Below are positions 49,586 to 59,700 of a stretch of 64,000 nucleotides of DNA, piece after piece. Made by a program: the position numbers and the translations under genes. A model generated the notes under the pieces. That model was given only the letters and a program-made list of their open reading frames with translations. It had not been told where the DNA came from and did no database searches. The DNA is from Hymenobacter negativus (GTDB taxonomy: Bacteria > Bacteroidota > Bacteroidia > Cytophagales > Hymenobacteraceae): positions 1-64,000 of the forward strand of contig NZ_JAEDAE010000011.1 of assembly GCF_016056375.1 (NCBI RefSeq), in the 5' to 3' direction. How positions within the stretch are numbered: the stretch's first letter is position 1; every line of letters starts with the position of its first letter.

Positions 49586-50284
49586 TCAACCCCTCCACAA
49601 AAAAGGAAACAACAAATAAGACACGGCGCCTACCAACATGTTCAGCGCCAGCAGCGTGAGTAGCGACTGCTGGCTCACGCTGCGGTCGAGCCCGTCCAGC
49701 GCATTCTTGCTCACCTTGATGAGCAGCAGCAGCATGGGCACCATGAGCGGAAAGCCGAGGATGGCCATGAGCGTGGCCCCGTTGCCGCCAGCCTTGGCTG
49801 CGATGCCCGACACCAGCGTGAGCGTAGTGGCAAAGCCCACCGCCCCAAGTAGCAGGTTGGCCACAAACAGCGGCGCATCCTGAATCGGGTTGCCCAGAAA
49901 CACGGTGTAAAGAAATAGGCCCAGTAAGGCCACTGCAGTGAGCAGCAGTGTATTGTAAAGAATTTTGGCCAGAATGACGGCCTGCGGCCGCACCAGTGTG
50001 TAGTAGTACAGGCGCTGGCCCGGGCTTTCCTGCATAAAGCCCTTGGCCACAGCATTGATGGCAGCGAAGAGCAGAATGACCCACAGCAGCGCGTTCCAGG
50101 CCGGGGGCGGGGGCGTGCCGCCGCGCAGGCTGAAGCTCAGAAAACACACGAACACCGTGCTGCCTACGTAGAGCAGCAGCCCGCCCAGCGCCGCCCGCTG
50201 CCGCCATTCCAGGCGGAAGTCTTTGGCTAGCAGGGTGGAAATTTCACGGAGCAACACGGGCAATGGGTTGGTTTCGGGCCGCAA
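49586..50284 (-). CDS. ccmB: Haem exporter protein CcmB
   Basis: Membrane part of the CcmAB transporter that energises release of holo-CcmE. The 232 aa protein has six membrane segments and the family stretches KDFRLEWRQRAALGGLLLYVGSTVFVCFLSF (about 21-51), GLFLYTVFLGNPIQDAPLFVANLLLGAVGFATTLTLVSGIAAKAG (about 122-166) and a C-terminal NMLVGAVSYLLFPFLW. First gene of the ccm run; the ATPase gene ccmA is not in the window. Confidence 0.93.
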   Translation of the reverse strand: MRPETNPLPVLLREISTLLAKDFRLEWRQRAALGGLLLYVGSTVFVCFLSFSLRGGTPPPPAWNALLWVILLFAAINAVAKGFMQESPGQRLYYYTLVRPQAVILAKILYNTLLLTAVALLGLFLYTVFLGNPIQDAPLFVANLLLGAVGFATTLTLVSGIAAKAGGNGATLMAILGFPLMVPMLLLLIKVSKNALDGLDRSVSQQSLLTLLALNMLVGAVSYLLFPFLWRG

Positions 50285-50321
50285 AGATACGACCGGACCG
50301 GGCGCTGAGGGGCATAAAAAA

Positions 50322-50356
50322 GAAGGTTCTGCTGAGCTATGCTCAACAGAACCTTC
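50322..50356 (-). terminator. Terminator of the propeller/beta-barrel protein gene
   Basis: GAAGGTTCTGCTGAGC (50322-50337) and GCTCAACAGAACCTTC (50341-50356) pair with one G-T; on the minus strand TTTTTTA follows. Confidence 0.85.
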
Positions 50357-50385
50357 CGGTGGAGAGTGTGCTTGCTGGCCAGGCC

Positions 50386-53300
50386 TTAGAAGTCGTAGCC
50401 CAGCGTGAAGTAGAATTTCGGGCCGTGGGTCACGTAGTCTTCCTGGCCCCAGGCCACGTCTATTTTGCCGTAGAAGCCCAGCAGCGTGGTGCGTGCGCCC
50501 ACGCCGTAGCCCACCAGCAGCGGGTTGCTGAAATTGGTGACCGTGGCCCCGAAATACTGGTTGAACTGCGTAGTTTTGGTGTTGGCCGAGTTGTCAGTGC
50601 CAAACGGGTTGTTGCCCGAATAAGCAGTGCCGGCATCGGCGAAACCCACCAGCTGCAGGTTGCGGAAGAAACCCGAATAGATGGGCCGATGCGCGAAATA
50701 CTGCACGATGGGGATGCGCAGTTCGCTGTTGAACAGCACGTAGCGCGGCCCGCTGCGGGCACTGTAATCGAAGCCGCGCAGGTTGGTTACGAACTCTTGG
50801 TTAAATACCTGGTCGGGAGCGGTGTAGCCGGTCAGGAAACGGTTACCAGTGTAGCCGGCGTTCAGCCAATCGTCCATGCCACCAATGCGGAACACTTGCG
50901 GCCGGGAGCCAAAAAACTGCCCGTAGCTGGCCCGGTTGGCCCACACAATGGAGCGGCTGATTTTCTGGTAATGACGCAAGTCGATAACGAACTTGCCGAA
51001 GCTCAGGCTCTTATCGCCCAGATTAGTCAAATTCAGCACGCTGGCTTTCAGACGGGTGCCGCTCACCATGTTCACACCGGTGTTGATACTGTTATCGAAC
51101 ACCAACTCGCCGTTGTAGCCCAGGTAGTTATAGCTCTGGTCCGATTCCGTCGACACATCGCCGAGCCGGGTGCGCGAAATGGTTACGAAACGGGGGCCGC
51201 CGCGCACGCTCAGGTTGTGGGTGAGCGGGTAGGCAATGGTGGGGGCTACTTCGTGGCGGCCGTACCGGTAGCGGCCGTCGTCGAGGTCGAAGAAATAGGC
51301 TTGTTTCTGGTAGGAAATGCCCCAGTCGTAGCGCTTGGTCAGGTTGGTGTAGGAAGCTCGAATGTTGCTGGTACGCAGGTCGAACAAGCCAAACAGGCTG
51401 GCGTCGATGCGCTGGTTTTCCAGCACGTCGGTCAGGGCCGCTTTGAACTGGAGGCCGAGGCCCAGCAGCGGGTCCATGTACAGCGAAGTCGACACATTAT
51501 CCGCCATGAAGCGCGTGTCGTAGCGGAAAGGCCCGGTGATGGCCGGGGCTTCGGCCTGCGCTTTGGCCGTGGCCGCCGCGGCCGTGGAGGCGGCGGTGGG
51601 CGTGAGGCGGCGCCGCTTGGCTGGGGCGGCCTGCACGGGCTCGTCTTCCTCAAACTGGTAATCGCTGGTATTCACCGCTTCGTTGGTCTTGCGGCGCTCG
51701 CGGCGGTTGGCCGGCTGCGAGGCGGTATCCGCAGCGGCAGGCGCCGCCACAGTGGCAGCGGCTTGCGTGGCCGCCGGCGCGGCCGCCTTGGGAGTAGCAG
51801 CACGCGGCACGGCCGAGCGTTCTTCCAGCGTTTGCTGGCGGGCGGTTTTGGTGAGGGGCAACGTGGCCGGCAGTGGGTACTCGGGGTACACATAGAGGAT
51901 GTCGCGCGACTGCGCCGGGGCTACGAATACCAACGCCGAAGTCAGCGGGCTATAGTCAAAGTCCTGCGTATTGGGCAGCCAGTTGGTCAGCGGGGCATGC
52001 TGCTTGGTTTTCAGAGAATACCGGTACAGCGCGCGCACGCCGCTTTCCTCGCCGAGGTACAGAATTTCATCGTCGGAGATGGCGCGCGGGCGGGTTTCGT
52101 TCGAAATCGTGCTCACCAGCGTCTCTACCGGCACGGGGCGGCCGTCGAGGTGGTATTGGAACAAATCGTAGTTGTTTACCACATTCTGGAACGTGGCCGG
52201 CCGGGCACGGCCCAACGAATCGAGGTAACGGTTGGAGCTGAATACCAATGCCTGCCCGCCGGGGAGGAAAACCGGCTGCACGTCGTCGAATAAGTCGTCG
52301 GTGAGCTGTTCTACCTTGCGGCTGCCGGCCCGCAGCAGGTAAATGTCGTTCTGCCCATTGCGCACGGCGCTGAAGGCCAGTGCCTTGCCATCGGGCGAAT
52401 AGCTCATGCTCAATATCTGGTCGTAGGCGGCGAATAGCGAAGCCGGCCGCGAGAACTTAATGGCCTCGCGCACGCGGCGCACCAGGCCGCGGCCGTCAGC
52501 CTCGCGCAGGTGCAGGGCCATTTCGCCGCGGCTCATTTCGGCCACGGCCACCTGGGAGTTGCCGCGCCAGGCCAGCACGGGCAGGCGGGTTTCCACTTGC
52601 TGGTCGGGGGTGTGGTAGCCGCCGCGGCTCAGGGTGTGGCGATGGCGGCCGTCGCGGTCCATCACCATCACGCGGTAGCGGCCGCCTTCGTTCTGGGCAT
52701 AAGCCACTTGCTGGCCGTTGGGGCTCACAATGGGCTGCGAAAAAACGTCGGCGTGGCGGTTGCGGCCGCTCTGGCGGAATTTCTTGTCGGGCTCCACCAG
52801 CGTAGCCACGGGCTGGCCGTTGAGTTCGCGGTAGTACGTCAGCCAGTCTTTCAGAAATACCTTAAACGGCACGTTCAATGACGAACTGATACCCACCTCC
52901 ACGTCGCGCGTGATGCGCGTCAGGTTCAGGATGTTCTGGATGGTGGTGTAGCCGTAGCGCTCAGCCACGTAGTTCCAGATGCTCTGGCCGGCCAGCTTGG
53001 AATCGCGCAGGAAGAACGGGGCCGTGCGGTTGCCGGTGGGGTACTGCTTGGTCATGTCGCGCATGTAGCCGTCCATGTCCACGCTCCAGCCTTCGGCGGC
53101 GTAGGCCGAAGCCCCGCTGATAAACCAGTCGGGCAGCTGCAATAGGTAGCTGCTTTGGAGCACTTCCTTCAGCGAGCCGCCGTACATCATGTCGTTGAGC
53201 AGCACCTCCGTAATCTGGGTGCTGAGTTGGCGCTTGAACTCGGTTTCCTCGCCGGTGAAGGCAATCTGGACCTTGCTCATACGGGCCAGCGGGGTCTCGC

Positions 53301-53667
53301 CGCCGTTTATCTGCTGCTGGGTGGCGGTGAGGCCGATGTTGCTCTGGCGCAAATCGCCTACCGAGTTATAAAACAGCAGCGTTGATTTCGAGTAGGGATA
53401 GTAGCCAATGAGCGCCGTGATACGCTGCAGCTCCTTCTCGGCGTACTCGGCGGCGCGGCGGGCGCTGCCCTGGCCGCCATCGTAGTACATCACGTTGAAA
53501 TTCTGGGTACTGAGCTGCTGCCAACGGAAATCCTTATACTGAATGCGCACCCGGCCAAAAGGCTCCTGCGCCGTTTGAGCCAGGGCCGTGTGCGGGCAAA
53601 GCAGCGGGAGCAATAGCGCCAGGACCCCCAGCGTATGCTTTGTAGTAGTGGATAGTGGAATGGTCAT
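50386..53667 (-). CDS. Outer membrane protein: peptidase-like domain + TolB-like propeller + beta-barrel
   Basis: A 1093 aa protein with signal peptide ending near ALAQ (residue 31). Part 1 (about 35-260) looks like a gluzincin peptidase-MA-type domain (WQQLSTQNFNVMYYD, LPDWFISGASAYAAEGW), but the usual HExxH is replaced in QLSTQITEVLLND. Part 2 (about 265-590) has PD40/TolB propeller blades (VSPNGQQVAYAQNEGGRYRVMVM, SYSPDGKALAFSAVRNGQND). Part 3 is a Pro/Ala-Lys-rich linker (about 590-700). The last about 380 residues are a predicted beta-barrel ending in an aromatic residue (FYFTLGYDF), like a BamA/surface-antigen barrel. The function is unknown. Confidence 0.78.
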   Translation of the reverse strand: MTIPLSTTTKHTLGVLALLLPLLCPHTALAQTAQEPFGRVRIQYKDFRWQQLSTQNFNVMYYDGGQGSARRAAEYAEKELQRITALIGYYPYSKSTLLFYNSVGDLRQSNIGLTATQQQINGGETPLARMSKVQIAFTGEETEFKRQLSTQITEVLLNDMMYGGSLKEVLQSSYLLQLPDWFISGASAYAAEGWSVDMDGYMRDMTKQYPTGNRTAPFFLRDSKLAGQSIWNYVAERYGYTTIQNILNLTRITRDVEVGISSSLNVPFKVFLKDWLTYYRELNGQPVATLVEPDKKFRQSGRNRHADVFSQPIVSPNGQQVAYAQNEGGRYRVMVMDRDGRHRHTLSRGGYHTPDQQVETRLPVLAWRGNSQVAVAEMSRGEMALHLREADGRGLVRRVREAIKFSRPASLFAAYDQILSMSYSPDGKALAFSAVRNGQNDIYLLRAGSRKVEQLTDDLFDDVQPVFLPGGQALVFSSNRYLDSLGRARPATFQNVVNNYDLFQYHLDGRPVPVETLVSTISNETRPRAISDDEILYLGEESGVRALYRYSLKTKQHAPLTNWLPNTQDFDYSPLTSALVFVAPAQSRDILYVYPEYPLPATLPLTKTARQQTLEERSAVPRAATPKAAAPAATQAAATVAAPAAADTASQPANRRERRKTNEAVNTSDYQFEEDEPVQAAPAKRRRLTPTAASTAAAATAKAQAEAPAITGPFRYDTRFMADNVSTSLYMDPLLGLGLQFKAALTDVLENQRIDASLFGLFDLRTSNIRASYTNLTKRYDWGISYQKQAYFFDLDDGRYRYGRHEVAPTIAYPLTHNLSVRGGPRFVTISRTRLGDVSTESDQSYNYLGYNGELVFDNSINTGVNMVSGTRLKASVLNLTNLGDKSLSFGKFVIDLRHYQKISRSIVWANRASYGQFFGSRPQVFRIGGMDDWLNAGYTGNRFLTGYTAPDQVFNQEFVTNLRGFDYSARSGPRYVLFNSELRIPIVQYFAHRPIYSGFFRNLQLVGFADAGTAYSGNNPFGTDNSANTKTTQFNQYFGATVTNFSNPLLVGYGVGARTTLLGFYGKIDVAWGQEDYVTHGPKFYFTLGYDF

Positions 53668-53868
53668 AATGAGAACCAACGAGCAAAAACAAAAATTAAT
53701 CCGCCGAAACGCTAAAAAATTTGCGGACCAGGACGGGCAGCTGAACAAGCCCCCAATTGCCCGCTCGGGCTGCAATAAAAGCAGTGAACGGAGAATTGTT
53801 ATCCGGCCGCGCATCGGCTGTTCAAGCGGAGTGTCGCCGTCCCGCCCTGTACTACGCTCAACGAGGTT

Positions 53869-54948
53869 TTAATGCACGCCGACCGGCTGTAAAGCCTTAT
53901 AACGCTGCAGGCTGGCTTCGGGCCAAAGCTCCGTCTGATTAAGCAGAAAATCGGCCAGTAGCACCGCCATTCGCGGGGCCAGCATCACGCCTTTGGACCC
54001 GTAGCCGCCGCAAAAGCTTAAGGCCGGCACGGTGGGGTGGGGGCCCAGCAACGGCCGGCGGTCGCGCACGGCGGGCCGCACCCCGGCGCGCTGCCCCGTC
54101 ACGGCAAATGGCAGGTCGGTGACTACGGTGAGGCGCGCGGCCAGCTCCTCGCGGCCCACGGCCGTGGGGCCGTCGGCAAACGGTGGCCAGCGGTAGGTAG
54201 CGCCCACCCGAAACTGCCCCGCACCCATCGGCACCACGTAGGCCCCCCGGTTGAGTACCTGTTCCGGGCTCAGGCCCAGGCACTCCACGTCCAGCACTTC
54301 GCCCTGGTTGGGCGTGAGAGGCAGCCAGCCAAAGTAAGGGTTGCGCACGGCCGCTGCGCCTTCGCAGCAAATTACGTGGCGCGCCCGCACCTGCCCGGCG
54401 TATTCGGCTCCAGTGGGCCCGAAAGCCAGCTGGCTCCAGTCAAACGCTTCGCGGCGCAGCCAGCCGTCGCGGGTGCCTTCGGCGGCCATGCTGGCCAGCA
54501 GTTCGCGCACGGCCACGTGGCCGCCGTGCCGCAGCCAGGCCCCGCCAAAAGGCGCGTGCACGCCGGGCAGGCCAGGGTCGGTGGTGTCGAGAGCGGCCAC
54601 GAAGTCACCCCACGGGTTGTCGGCGCTACGGGCCAGTATGGCATTCTGCTCCTCTATTGAGCCAAATATTTTGAGAATAGGCGTTTCGGTGAAAAATGAC
54701 TGCTGGTAGCGTTGCTCCAGCTCGCGGTAGAAAGCCGTTGCGAAAGGCAGCAGCTCGGCCGCCTGCCAGGTGAGGGCGAAGCGCTTGCCAGCCACGGGGT
54801 TCATCAGGCCCGCCGCTACGTTCGAGGCCGAATTCTCCTGGCCGGGGTCGTACACCAGCACCTGGTAGCCCCGCTCGCGCAACACATAAGCCAGCGTGGC
54901 GCCCGCAATGCCGTGGCCCACCACCAGAAAATCACAGTCCGTCGTCAT
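53869..54948 (-). CDS. FAD-dependent oxidoreductase (DadA/glycine oxidase-like)
   Basis: A 359 aa soluble flavoenzyme. N-terminal FAD motif FLVVGHGIAGATLAYVLRERGYQVLVYD (GxGxxG, about 7-34), DAO-fold substrate domain, and a C-terminal FAD segment GVRPAVRDRRPLLGPHP (about 280-296) with FCGGYGSKGVMLAPRMAVLLADFL. The family oxidises amino groups of glycine, D-amino acids or sarcosine; the true substrate is not known. A start three codons upstream (54957) is possible. Divergent from the metallo-hydrolase gene, with a palindromic element between. Confidence 0.85.
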   Translation of the reverse strand: MTTDCDFLVVGHGIAGATLAYVLRERGYQVLVYDPGQENSASNVAAGLMNPVAGKRFALTWQAAELLPFATAFYRELEQRYQQSFFTETPILKIFGSIEEQNAILARSADNPWGDFVAALDTTDPGLPGVHAPFGGAWLRHGGHVAVRELLASMAAEGTRDGWLRREAFDWSQLAFGPTGAEYAGQVRARHVICCEGAAAVRNPYFGWLPLTPNQGEVLDVECLGLSPEQVLNRGAYVVPMGAGQFRVGATYRWPPFADGPTAVGREELAARLTVVTDLPFAVTGQRAGVRPAVRDRRPLLGPHPTVPALSFCGGYGSKGVMLAPRMAVLLADFLLNQTELWPEASLQRYKALQPVGVH

Positions 54949-55001
54949 GGCCGGCAAGGTAAGGATGCTGCGCTTAATGAAGAATTAAGATGAGGTGTGT
55001 C

Positions 55002-55101
55002 TGTTATCCTGAGCGCAGCGAAGGACCTTATCACGCCTAGAGCAGTAATTACTGCAAGCTGTTCGGACGTAATAAGGTCCTTCGCTGCGCTCAGGATGAC
55101 A
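55002..55101. repeat. Palindromic intergenic element, TGTCATCCT type, upstream of the metallo-hydrolase gene
   Basis: Left arm TGTTATCCTGAGCGCAGCG (55002 on; one C to T change in the TGTCAT end) and right arm ending CGCTCAGGATGACA (55101). The 34-base arms match the copy at 38160-38261 almost exactly and surround about 32 bases of unrelated spacer. It lies between divergent genes. Confidence 0.9.
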
Positions 55102-55168
55102 GGCCTCCCCATTCCGCTTTCCGCCTAGCGTCGTACCTTTCCGCATTGCTCAGACCCTCTGTTTTGCT

Positions 55169-55810
55169 ATGACTGTCGCTGGTTTCACCTTCAACGCTTT
55201 TTCCGAGAATACCTACCTGCTGATTGACGAGGCTACCCGGCAGTGCGCCATCGTGGACCCCGGCTGTTACGCACCCGCCGAGCAGCAGGCCCTGCGGGAA
55301 TACGTGACGGACAATAATTTACAGGTGGCACTGCTGCTGAATACCCACGCCCACATCGACCACGTGCTGGGCAACCAGTTTGTGCTGAAAACCTGGCCCG
55401 GCACGTCCTTTCTGCTGCACCGGCTCGACCTGCCCACGCTGCGCGCCGTGTCCACCTACGCCGGCAACTACGGCTTTCCGCAGTACCAGCCGGCCGAACC
55501 CACCGGCGAGCTGGTGGCCGGCCAGCCCGTGCGCATCGGCCAAACCGAGCTGGAAGTGCGTTTCACCCCGGGCCACGCGCCGGGCCACGTCGTATTCTAC
55601 CACGCGCCCACTGCCACCGTCATTGGCGGCGACGTATTGTTTCAGCGCAGCATCGGCCGCACCGATTTGCCCGGCGGCGACCACGCCACGCTGCTCCACA
55701 GCATCGAAACCGAGCTCATGACCCTGCCCGACGACACCGTGGTGTACCCCGGCCACGGCCCCGCTACCACCATCGGGGAAGAGCGGCGCGGCAACCCGTT
55801 CCTTAACTAA
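55169..55810 (+). CDS. MBL-fold metallo-hydrolase (glyoxalase II-like)
   Basis: A 213 aa cytoplasmic hydrolase with the metallo-beta-lactamase metal motifs NTHAHIDHVLGN (HxHxDH, about 58-69), TPGHAPGHVVFYH (about 132-144), GGDVLFQRSIGRTDLPGGDH and the final VYPGHGPATTIGEER. It belongs with glyoxalase II-like hydroxyacylglutathione/thioester hydrolases, but the substrate is not fixed. A TACCTTTC box 37 bases upstream (55134-55141) resembles a -7 element. Followed 66 bases later by pssA. Confidence 0.9.
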   Translation: MTVAGFTFNAFSENTYLLIDEATRQCAIVDPGCYAPAEQQALREYVTDNNLQVALLLNTHAHIDHVLGNQFVLKTWPGTSFLLHRLDLPTLRAVSTYAGNYGFPQYQPAEPTGELVAGQPVRIGQTELEVRFTPGHAPGHVVFYHAPTATVIGGDVLFQRSIGRTDLPGGDHATLLHSIETELMTLPDDTVVYPGHGPATTIGEERRGNPFLN

Positions 55811-55876
55811 AACAACCCCGCGCCAAGCCGTGCCGGGCATTCTTGTTCCCCCACCACCCTCACTTCGCCTCTTCTT

Positions 55877-56572
55877 TTGAAACGACACCTGCCCAACGCC
55901 GTAACCTGCCTCAACCTACTGTGCGGCTGCCTGGCGCTGACCAATATTTTTGCCGGACGGCTGGAAATCGGGGCTTGGTTTGTGGCCGCCGCCGCCGCCG
56001 CCGACTTTGCCGACGGCCTGCTGGCCCGGGCCCTTCGCGTGTCTTCCGCCATTGGGAAAGACCTTGATTCGCTGGCTGATATGGTGTCATTTGGCGTAGT
56101 GCCAGGCGCTATTTTCTTTCAGTTGCTCACGCGGAGCGCAGGGGAGGGCGGGTTGCCGGAATGGGCGCCTTATTTCGGCTTCCTGGTCAGCATCTTCTCG
56201 GCCCTGCGGCTGGCCAAGTTCAACAACGACACCCGGCAGACTACTTCCTTCATCGGCCTGCCCACGCCGGCCTGCACGTTGGTGGTGGCTTCGCTGCCGC
56301 TCATTCTGGCCTACGACCAGTTTGGCATTGCCCCGGTTATTCTAAATCCCTGGCTGTTGCTGGGCCTCACGGCGTTGCTATCGGGGCTGCTGGTGGCCGA
56401 GTTGCCTTTGTTTGCCCTAAAGTTTAAGACCTTCCGCTGGGCCGATAACCGGCGGCGGTTCATCTTTCTGCTGCTGGCGGCAGGATTATTGCTGGGCCTC
56501 AAAGCCGCCGCCGTGCCGCTGGTGGTGCTGCTCTACGTGCTGCTTTCGGTGCCGAAAACGGCCGTTCGTTAG
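55877..56572 (+). CDS. pssA: CDP-diacylglycerol-serine O-phosphatidyltransferase
   Basis: Makes phosphatidylserine, precursor of phosphatidylethanolamine. The 231 aa membrane protein matches the CDP-alcohol phosphatidyltransferase signature exactly: D-x2-DG-x2-AR-x8-G-x3-D-x3-D in DFADGLLARALRVSSAIGKD...D (about 43-68), followed by several membrane segments. Translation starts at a TTG (MKRHLPNAVTCLNLLCGCLAL). Archaetidylserine synthase-like relatives are the alternative within the family. Confidence 0.9.
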   Translation: MKRHLPNAVTCLNLLCGCLALTNIFAGRLEIGAWFVAAAAAADFADGLLARALRVSSAIGKDLDSLADMVSFGVVPGAIFFQLLTRSAGEGGLPEWAPYFGFLVSIFSALRLAKFNNDTRQTTSFIGLPTPACTLVVASLPLILAYDQFGIAPVILNPWLLLGLTALLSGLLVAELPLFALKFKTFRWADNRRRFIFLLLAAGLLLGLKAAAVPLVVLLYVLLSVPKTAVR

Positions 56573-56720
56573 TTTTGTTGGATGCAGCGACGCAATAAAT
56601 AGATTATTTGGTTGTTAAGAAGCCACTGCCAGGTGAACCCGCCGCCCGGTGGTGCTGTTGCGGGAGCCACTACGTGACGAACTGAGCAGACAGGGAACAG
56701 GTCTCAATTTATAAAGGTGT

Positions 56721-59700
56721 ATGCGTCTTTCTTTCCTCTTTGTTGCATTCTTGGGAATCATCGTGGGGGCAGCGGCTCCGGCAGCGCGGGCCCAGTCGGA
56801 TGCTGCCACGGCCCATGGCGTAGTGAAGTGGGGCGGCTACATTGAGGTACCCACCCTGAGCTCACGCAAGCTGAAAGTGCCCGGCTTCAGCGAAGCCCAG
56901 CTGGTGCTGGATGACCAGGTAGGCTGGTTCAGCATGCGCCTGAACGGGGCCGTGCGCCAGGGCGAATTCCTCAACATGGTGTACGAGCCGTTTTCGGCCG
57001 CCGATGCCAAGCTCTACAACGTGAGCCAGCTACCGGCCGGCCCCGAAGCCCAGCTCGTCACCGGCATCGAGATGAAGCAGGCCGTCACGTTCCTGCGCCT
57101 GCGGCCCGTGCGGCGCGGCCCCCAGAGCGGCCAGCCCGAGCGCCTGGTTTCGTTCGACTACCGTTACACGCCCACCGGCGCCGGCGTGGCCGCCCGGGGC
57201 ACCGCCTCTACGCGGAACTACGCCAGCCATTCGGTGCTGCAAAGCGGCGACTGGTACAAGCTGGGCGTGGCCGAAAGTGGCAACTCCAAAAGTGGCATCT
57301 ACAAGCTCGACAAAGCCGCTCTGCTTAAGCTAGGCCTGCCGGCGGGCCTCAATCCCAACAACCTGCACCTATACGGGAATGCCATGGGTATCTTGCCACA
57401 GGCCAACGCCGTGTACCGGCCCGATGACCTGGCAGAAAACAACATCCTGTTCGTTGGTGATAATGATGCTGTGCTCCAGGACAACGAATACTTCCTGTTC
57501 TATTCGCCCGGGGCACATACCTGGGCGGCGCAGGGCGACATGTTCCGGCACCGCAACAACATTTACACCGATACGGCTTACTATTTCGTGAAGGTAGACG
57601 CGCGGCCGGGCCTGCGGGTAACTACCAAGGCGGCCGTGCCGGCCACGGGCTCGCCCACGAGCATCACCAATTTCACCTACCGCGACTTTTACGAGCACGA
57701 CCTAGTGAACCTGCTGCACTCGGGCCGCAACTGGGTGGGCGAGGGCTTCCAGGTGGGCGGCCGGCAGGAGTTTGTGCTGGGCGGCGTCAGCGATTTGGTG
57801 GCCAATAGCCCCGTGCGTGTTACCACCAATCTGTTAGCCAGTTCCTCGATAGCCAGTGCTTTCCAGCTCACGCTGAATGGACAGTCGCTGGCTACGCAGT
57901 CCATTCCTGCCCGTACCGGCCAGCAGTACACACCCGACGCAATTATCACTTCTGAAACCAATCAGGTGAGCCTGAGCGCGCCGGGTACTGAACTGCGCCT
58001 GGCCCTGACCTACAACAGCAGCGACCCCAGCGCCAGCGGCTACCTCGACTTTTTCGAAATCAATGCCGAGCGCCTGCTCAAGCTCAACGGCGCGCAAATG
58101 GAATTCCGGACGCTGACCAACGTTGGGCCCCGGGCGCAGAACCGCTACGTATTTGCTGGCCTGCCCACCGGAGCGGTGGTGTGGGACGTGACCAATCCGC
58201 GCCACCCGCAAGCCATGACGTTCGAAGCCGGCAGCAGTAGCTTCATCGCAAATGCTGATACGGTGCGCGAGTTCGTGGCCCTGCAACCCGGCGGCGACTT
58301 CAATGACCACCCGGTGCGGGCCTTCGGCAAGGTGGCTAACCAGGACCTACACGCGCTCAACGCCACTGCGGGGGCACCCATGCTGGACCTCGTTATCGTG
58401 ACGCATCCGGCGTTTATGGCGCAGGCGAATCAGCTGGCCGCCCACCGCACCACGCACGACGGCCTGAAGGTAGCAGTGGTGACTCCCAGCCAGGTATACA
58501 ACGAGTTTGGTTCGGGCGGGCAGGACGTGTCGGCCATCCGCGACTTTATGAAGATGCTGTACGACCGTGCCCCGGCTGGCAAGAACATGCAGCTGCTGCT
58601 GCTGGGCGATGCCTCGTATGACTACAAATCAGACCCTTACAACGACAAGACGGCCGAGCCAAAATGGTGGAAAGACCAGCGGGTACCCTTCAAAACCGAT
58701 GCTGATTTCGATGCTTTCAACCAGAACTACGTGCCTACTTACGAGTCGCGGGAGTCGCAGGCGCCGTATTTCTCCTCCGGGTTTTATGGCCAGGCCAGCT
58801 ATTCTTCCGACGATTTCTACGCCCTGCTGGATGACAACGAGGGCGAATGGGACGAGCAAAACATTGGCAGCGAGCTATTTGATATCGGCGTAGGCCGCTT
58901 GCCGGTACGCATGCCCAAGGGCGACCTGCGCAACACCACCCAGGCCCAGCAGGTGGTGGATAAGGTGATTGGCTACGATGCCACCGCTGCTTACGGCAAG
59001 TGGCGCAACCGCATTACGCTGGTATCGGACGACGGCAACAACAACATCTTCATTGACAGCAGCATCGGGTCTGATGGCATTGCCAACATCATCCAAACTA
59101 CCGCGCCGGTCTACAACGTGCACAAAGTGTACCTCGACCTGTATGCCCAGCAGGCCGTGGCCGCCGGCCAACGCTCGCCCGATGCCAATCGCGCCATTGA
59201 CCAGTCGGTGGAGCAGGGCTCGCTGATTGTGAACTACCTGGGCCACGGTGGCCCCAAAGGCCTGGCCGATGAGCAGATTGTGACCAACGCCTCGGTGCTG
59301 GCCCTGCGCAACCCCAACAACCTCACGTTCTTCACCACCGGCACCTGCGATTTCAGCACCTACGACAACCCTGATTTCACCTCAGCCGGCGAGCAGTCGC
59401 TCACCGATAACGCTACGGGCGGAGCCGTGGGCCTCTTCACCACCACCCGCGTGGTCGAAGCCGGCCTCAACGCCGGCCTCAACCAGCGCTACTTCAACCG
59501 GGTGCTCCAGCCTATCAATGGCAAGATGCCGAACATCGGCACCATTGTGATGATGAGCAAGAACGACTACCAAGCCGGCGGCATCAACAACCGCAACTAC
59601 ACGCTGCTGGCCGACCCTAGCATGACGCTGGCCTATCCCAAGCAAACCGTGGCGCTCGACAGCGTGCGCCAGCGCGTGGGCAAAGATTGGGTGAATGCCG

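Noticed and set aside
48918..50207. Longer 429-codon version of ccmC
   Set aside because: The first 208 codons overlap ccmB in another frame and have no membrane segments; CcmC begins at MKWTWW (49583).
50263..52293. A 676-codon plus-strand open frame opposite the propeller/barrel gene
   Set aside because: Antisense shadow of a GC-rich gene; no domains, no promoter or binding site.
53668..53868. Possible small gene on the plus strand (94-codon open frame from 53588)
   Set aside because: It begins inside the opposite gene, has no coherent sequence and overlaps the upstream region of the propeller/barrel gene. I see nothing else in this gap.
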